Origin: an uncultured Verrucomicrobiota bacterium
Lineage (GTDB): Bacteria; Verrucomicrobiota; Kiritimatiellia; RFP12; UBA1067
NCBI GenBank assembly: GCA_947305585.1
Contig: CAMZDY010000041.1
Location: 1-9,523 of the forward strand
Direction: 5' to 3'
DNA: 9,523 nt
This document shows positions 7,287 through 9,523 of this stretch, piece by piece; position 1 is the first letter of the stretch, and the number at the start of each line of letters is the position of its first letter. A program made the translations under genes and the position numbers. The notes under the pieces were generated by a model, which made no database searches, was not told the origin of the DNA, and saw only the letters and a list, made by a program, of their open reading frames with translations.

Positions 7287-7537
7287 GCTTCCACCTCGCG
7301 GCGAATGTTCTCCTTGGCGATCGTCATCGAATCGTAGTCGAGCTGCAGCACGCTCCCCTTGAGCTGCACCGTGTCCTGCTTCACCCCTTCGTACTTCGAA
7401 AGCGCCTTGCGCAAGGCCGGCATCTTGGCGTCCGTGAGCCCCGGCGCGGGCTCCTCGAAGCGCCTGATATCCTCGCGACGGCACCCGGCCGACACCGCGA
7501 GCAAAGCCAAACCCAAGATCGCGAGCCCCTTATTCAT
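7274..7537 (-). CDS. Small lipoprotein with HMA-like (ferredoxin-fold) domain lacking the CxxC metal site
   Basis: An 87-residue protein with a lipoprotein signal: basic MNK, hydrophobic LAILGLALLAV, then the lipobox-like SAGC with lipidated C19. The +2 residue is Arg, not Asp, so in a Lol-type system it would go to the outer membrane. Residues 33-85 recall heavy-metal-associated domains: PGLTDAKM, a helix with LRKALSKYEGV (42-52), a strand pair around TVQLKGSVLQLDYDSMT (56-72), and a last helix AKENIRREVEACL. The GMxCxxC metal loop is replaced by GLTDAKM. The only other cysteine is C85 near the end, so copper- or mercury-type binding is unlikely. The gene overlaps nifS by eight bases and the ATPase gene by 13, and has a GAAGG ribosome site (7547-7551). 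It is probably a surface or periplasmic partner of the ABC module. The lipoprotein call is firm; the fold call is moderate. Confidence 0.8.
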   Translation of the reverse strand: MNKGLAILGLALLAVSAGCRREDIRRFEEPAPGLTDAKMPALRKALSKYEGVKQDTVQLKGSVLQLDYDSMTIAKENIRREVEACLK

Positions 7538-8714
7538 ACGTCGAAACCTTCGTGTCGGGACCGAACGGCGAAAGCTCGCGCAGCCGCTTCACCACCTTCG
7601 GCACGTTTTCGATCACGTAGTCCACCTCGTCCATCGTGTTGTACCGGGAAAGCGAAAACCGCACGCTGCCGTGCACCGCCACGAACGGCACCCCCATCGC
7701 GCGGATGACGTGGCTCGGATCGAGCGACCCCGACGCGCACGCCGAACCCGTCGAAATGCAGATCCCCAGATCCGACAGATGGTAGGCTATCGCCTCGCCC
7801 TCGATATACTCGAACGACACGTTGAGCGTACCCGGCAGCCGGTTCTCCCGGTCGCCGTTGACGATCGTATCGGGACAGGCGGCCAGAATCCCCGCCTCCA
7901 GTTTGTCGCGCATCTGGGCCAGCCGCGACTGCTCCTCCGCCATGCCCTTCTGCGCCAGTTCGCAGGCTTTCGCGAGCCCAACGATGTACGGCACGTTCTC
8001 CGTGCCGGCCCGGCGTCCGCGCTCCTGGTGGCCGCCCAGCATGAGCGGCTTGAAATACGACCCCTTGCGCACGTACATGAGCCCCACGCCCTTCGGCGCA
8101 TGGAACTTGTGCCCGCTCATCGAAAGCATGTCCACCGGCGTCTCCTTCACGTCCACCGGGATCTTCCCCGCCACCTGCACCGCGTCGGTGTGGCACGTGG
8201 CGCCGTATTCCCTGCAGATCTCCGCCACTTCCTTGATCGGGAACAGCACGCCCGTCTCGTTGTTGGCCCACATCACGCTCACAACGGCCTTTTTCGTCCC
8301 TTTAAGGGCCGCGCGCAGCTCGTCCAGATCGAGCCGCCCGAGCTTGTCCACCCCCAACTCCACCACCTCGTGGCCGAGACCCTTCAAATGGCGGCACGCG
8401 TTGAGCACGGCCGGATGCTCCACCTTGGTCGTCACGATCTTCGTGCCCGGACCGTTGAACGCCGCCGCGCCCCGGATGGCCGTGTTGTCCGATTCGGTCG
8501 CGCACGAGGTGAAAACGATCTCCTCCGGATCGGCGTTGATGAACGCCGCCACCTCTTCCCGCGCCCGGTCCAGATGCTTCGCCACCGCCCCGCCGAAAGC
8601 GTGCATCGAACTGGGATTGCCGTACATCTCCCCCAGAAACGGAAGCATCGCCTCCGTCACCTCCGGCGCAACCCGCGTGGTGGCGTTGTTGTCAAAGTAT
8701 ACAATTCTGCTCAT
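7530..8714 (-). CDS. nifS: Cysteine desulfurase, NifS/IscS class
   Basis: A 394-residue PLP enzyme that removes sulfur from L-cysteine as a protein-bound persulfide for Fe-S clusters and other thio-cofactors in the cytoplasm. Family landmarks are intact: YFDNNATT at 6-13, ring-stacking H100 in VEH, N152 in NNETG, D177 in HTDAVQ, PLP-binding K203 in SGHKFH, R235 in RRAGTEN, and the persulfide cysteine C326 in STGSACASGSLDPSHV. The long loop with SGSACASG places it in the group I NifS/IscS branch; NifS and IscS cannot be separated by eye. No NifU/IscU scaffold is adjacent. The ATG at 8714-8712 puts YFDNNATT at the expected distance and is the only plausible start. Unlike most downstream genes it has no Shine-Dalgarno sequence; it sits a few bases after the predicted transcription start. 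It is the first gene of the operon. Confidence 0.96.
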   Translation of the reverse strand: MSRIVYFDNNATTRVAPEVTEAMLPFLGEMYGNPSSMHAFGGAVAKHLDRAREEVAAFINADPEEIVFTSCATESDNTAIRGAAAFNGPGTKIVTTKVEHPAVLNACRHLKGLGHEVVELGVDKLGRLDLDELRAALKGTKKAVVSVMWANNETGVLFPIKEVAEICREYGATCHTDAVQVAGKIPVDVKETPVDMLSMSGHKFHAPKGVGLMYVRKGSYFKPLMLGGHQERGRRAGTENVPYIVGLAKACELAQKGMAEEQSRLAQMRDKLEAGILAACPDTIVNGDRENRLPGTLNVSFEYIEGEAIAYHLSDLGICISTGSACASGSLDPSHVIRAMGVPFVAVHGSVRFSLSRYNTMDEVDYVIENVPKVVKRLRELSPFGPDTKVSTYE

Positions 8715-8723
8715 TTAGATAAT

Positions 8724-8752
8724 ATTATATCATATCCCGCCCTAAAAATCAA
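8724..8752 (-). promoter_or_regulatory. Near-consensus sigma-70-type promoter of the nifS-to-trpS operon
   Basis: On the minus strand the -35 hexamer TTGATT (8747-8752) is followed by a spacer of exactly 17 bases (8730-8746) and a perfect -10 TATAAT (8724-8729), preceded by an extended -10 TG (8731-8732). Standard spacing puts the transcription start near 8716-8718, leaving about 0-3 bases before the nifS ATG at 8714. No purine-rich ribosome site lies between the -10 box and the ATG. The 74-bp gap 8715-8788 is visibly AT-rich against GC-rich flanks and holds nothing else clear. A 10-bp palindrome ATAATATTAT (8719-8728) overlaps the -10 and could be an operator or simply reflect AT-richness. 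Confidence 0.82.
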
Positions 8753-8782
8753 GCGGAAATTGCAAAGGAATGACGAAATGTC

Positions 8783-8795
8783 GGGGTATCACCCC
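8783..8795 (-). other. Short hairpin spanning the ldhA stop codon
   Basis: GGGGT-GAT-ACCCC on the minus strand: a five-base-pair stem with a three-base loop that contains part of the TGA stop. No clear T-tract follows within ten bases, so it is at best a weak terminator or an mRNA 3'-end stabiliser. Read-through from ldhA into nifS cannot be excluded. Confidence 0.3.
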
Positions 8796-9523
8796 TGACA
8801 GAGACCCTGGGCGCGCTTGACGCAACCCTCCTTGGGATGCCCGCCCGATTTGAGGCAATGGTAGCAGATTTCGTTCTCGAGCGGCTTGCCGGCAAAGTAG
8901 GCGTCCAGGTTGTCGAGCGTGGTATGCGCGATGTTGGACAGCGCCTCGCGGGTCAAAAACGCCTGGTGCGAGGTCAAGATGACGTTGGGCATCGAAACGA
9001 GGAGCGACAGCGTCTTGTTCTGGCGCGTCACGTCCGAACGGTCCTCGTAGAACCACTCGCTCTCCTCTTCGTACACGTCCAGCCCCGCGCCGCCCACCTG
9101 GCCGCTCCGGAGCGCCGCGAGCAAGGCGTCGCTGTCGATGAGACCGCCGCGCGACGTATTGATGAGCGTCATGCCGGGCTTGACTTTCTTGAGCGTTTCG
9201 GCGTTGATGAGGTGATGCGTCTCCGGAACGAGCGGACAGTGGAGCGAAACCACGTCCGACTCCGCGAGGAGCTGTTCGAGCCCCACGTATTCGAGTCCCG
9301 TGGCCGGATTGGGAAACGCGTCGTACGCGATGACCCGCATGCCGAAACCCTTGCAGATGTCGGCGAAGATGCGTCCGATCTTGCCCGTGCCCACGATGCC
9401 GGCCGTCTTGCCGTGCAGATCGAAACCGGTCAGGCCCACGAGCGAGAAGTTGAAGTCTTTCGTGCGCGCGGCCGCCTTGTGGATGTGGCGGTTGAGCGTG
9501 AGGAGAAGCGCGGCGGCGTGTTC
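8789..9523 (-). CDS. ldhA: D-lactate dehydrogenase (LdhA type), C-terminal part with Cys/His-rich tail
   Basis: The NAD-dependent enzyme reduces pyruvate to D-lactate in fermentation. The 244 visible residues (numbered from the right edge) begin EHAAALLLTLNR and continue through NFSLVGLTGFDLHGKT, so the real start lies beyond the window; the GTG at 9439 is an internal codon. The NAD site is GTGKIG (45-50). The catalytic triad is R125 (NTSRGG), E154 (end of the GLDVYEEE motif) and H186 (SHQAFLT). Spacings of 29 and 32 residues equal those of Lactobacillus D-LDH (R235, E264, H296). WFYEDRSD and SHQAFLTREAL also match LdhA rather than glycerate or phosphoglycerate dehydrogenases. After the usual LENEI end there is an extra 25-residue tail with C220, C223, H229, C234 and C242. 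It is followed by the 74-bp promoter gap before nifS and probably forms a separate transcription unit. Confidence 0.93.
   Translation of the reverse strand, partial: EHAAALLLTLNRHIHKAAARTKDFNFSLVGLTGFDLHGKTAGIVGTGKIGRIFADICKGFGMRVIAYDAFPNPATGLEYVGLEQLLAESDVVSLHCPLVPETHHLINAETLKKVKPGMTLINTSRGGLIDSDALLAALRSGQVGGAGLDVYEEESEWFYEDRSDVTRQNKTLSLLVSMPNVILTSHQAFLTREALSNIAHTTLDNLDAYFAGKPLENEICYHCLKSGGHPKEGCVKRAQGLCQG

Larger units (their letters stand above)
1..8717 (-). other. Predicted eight-gene operon nifS to trpS
   Basis: All eight genes run in one direction with no gap larger than three bases. The junctions are nifS/lipoprotein -8, lipoprotein/ATPase -13, ATPase/fusion -4, fusion/DUF4340 -4, DUF4340/solute-binding protein +3, solute-binding protein/methyltransferase -4 and methyltransferase/trpS -4. 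Four of the overlaps are ATGA stop/start pairs typical of translational coupling. The only visible promoter is that at 8724-8752, and I see no internal terminator. The operon may continue past base 1. Confidence 0.78.

Noticed and set aside
8783..8795. Intrinsic terminator for ldhA
   Set aside because: The stem is only five base pairs and lacks a following T-tract, so I list it as a weak hairpin rather than a terminator.
7359..8798. A 479-codon plus-strand open frame opposite nifS
   Set aside because: It lies over an intact cysteine desulfurase and runs through the promoter gap; there is no ribosome site or recognisable domain.
9437..9439. GTG at 9439 as the start of the dehydrogenase
   Set aside because: The frame stays open to the right edge, and the 28 residues before it (EHAAALLLTLNR to NFSL) match the conserved LdhA sequence, so the gene is simply cut by the window.

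Overview
The window is GC-rich, almost entirely coding and read wholly from the minus strand, so gene order below runs from high to low coordinates. It suggests a Gram-negative, probably fermentative anaerobe: there is a D-lactate dehydrogenase, a Sec-exported solute-binding protein and a lipoprotein. The set of a Gld-type ABC transporter, a DUF4340 protein and an RlmI-like methyltransferase lacking a PUA domain recalls the PVC superphylum (Lentisphaerota/Kiritimatiellota/Verrucomicrobiota). That placement is an impression from protein style, not a demonstrated assignment.

Right end (8789-9523): the C-terminal two thirds of an LdhA-type D-lactate dehydrogenase, entering from beyond the window and ending in an unusual Cys/His-rich tail. 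A 74-bp AT-rich gap (8715-8788) follows, the only real intergenic space in the window. It carries a near-consensus sigma-70-type promoter (TTGATT, 17-bp spacer, TGATATAAT). Its predicted transcription start lies about 0-3 nt before the next ATG, so the first gene is probably read from a leaderless mRNA.

8717 down to 1: one tightly packed run of eight genes, with junctions of -8, -13, -4, -4, +3, -4 and -4 bp. In order they are a NifS-type cysteine desulfurase; a small lipoprotein with a heavy-metal-associated-like (HMA-like) fold but no metal cysteines; a minimal ABC ATPase; a fused GldF-GldG membrane protein; a DUF4340 membrane-anchored protein with repeated modules; a YejA-like peptide-binding protein; an RlmI-like methyltransferase without a PUA domain; and the N-terminal 141 residues of TrpS, cut by the left edge.

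The ATPase, the GldF-GldG fusion and the DUF4340 protein form a recognisable Gld-type ABC module whose substrate is not established. Its co-transcription with sulfur-transfer, RNA-modifying and tRNA-charging genes, a ligand-less HMA-like lipoprotein and a peptide-binding protein without permeases is the most distinctive aspect of the locus. No mobile element, CRISPR array, tRNA or rRNA is visible.
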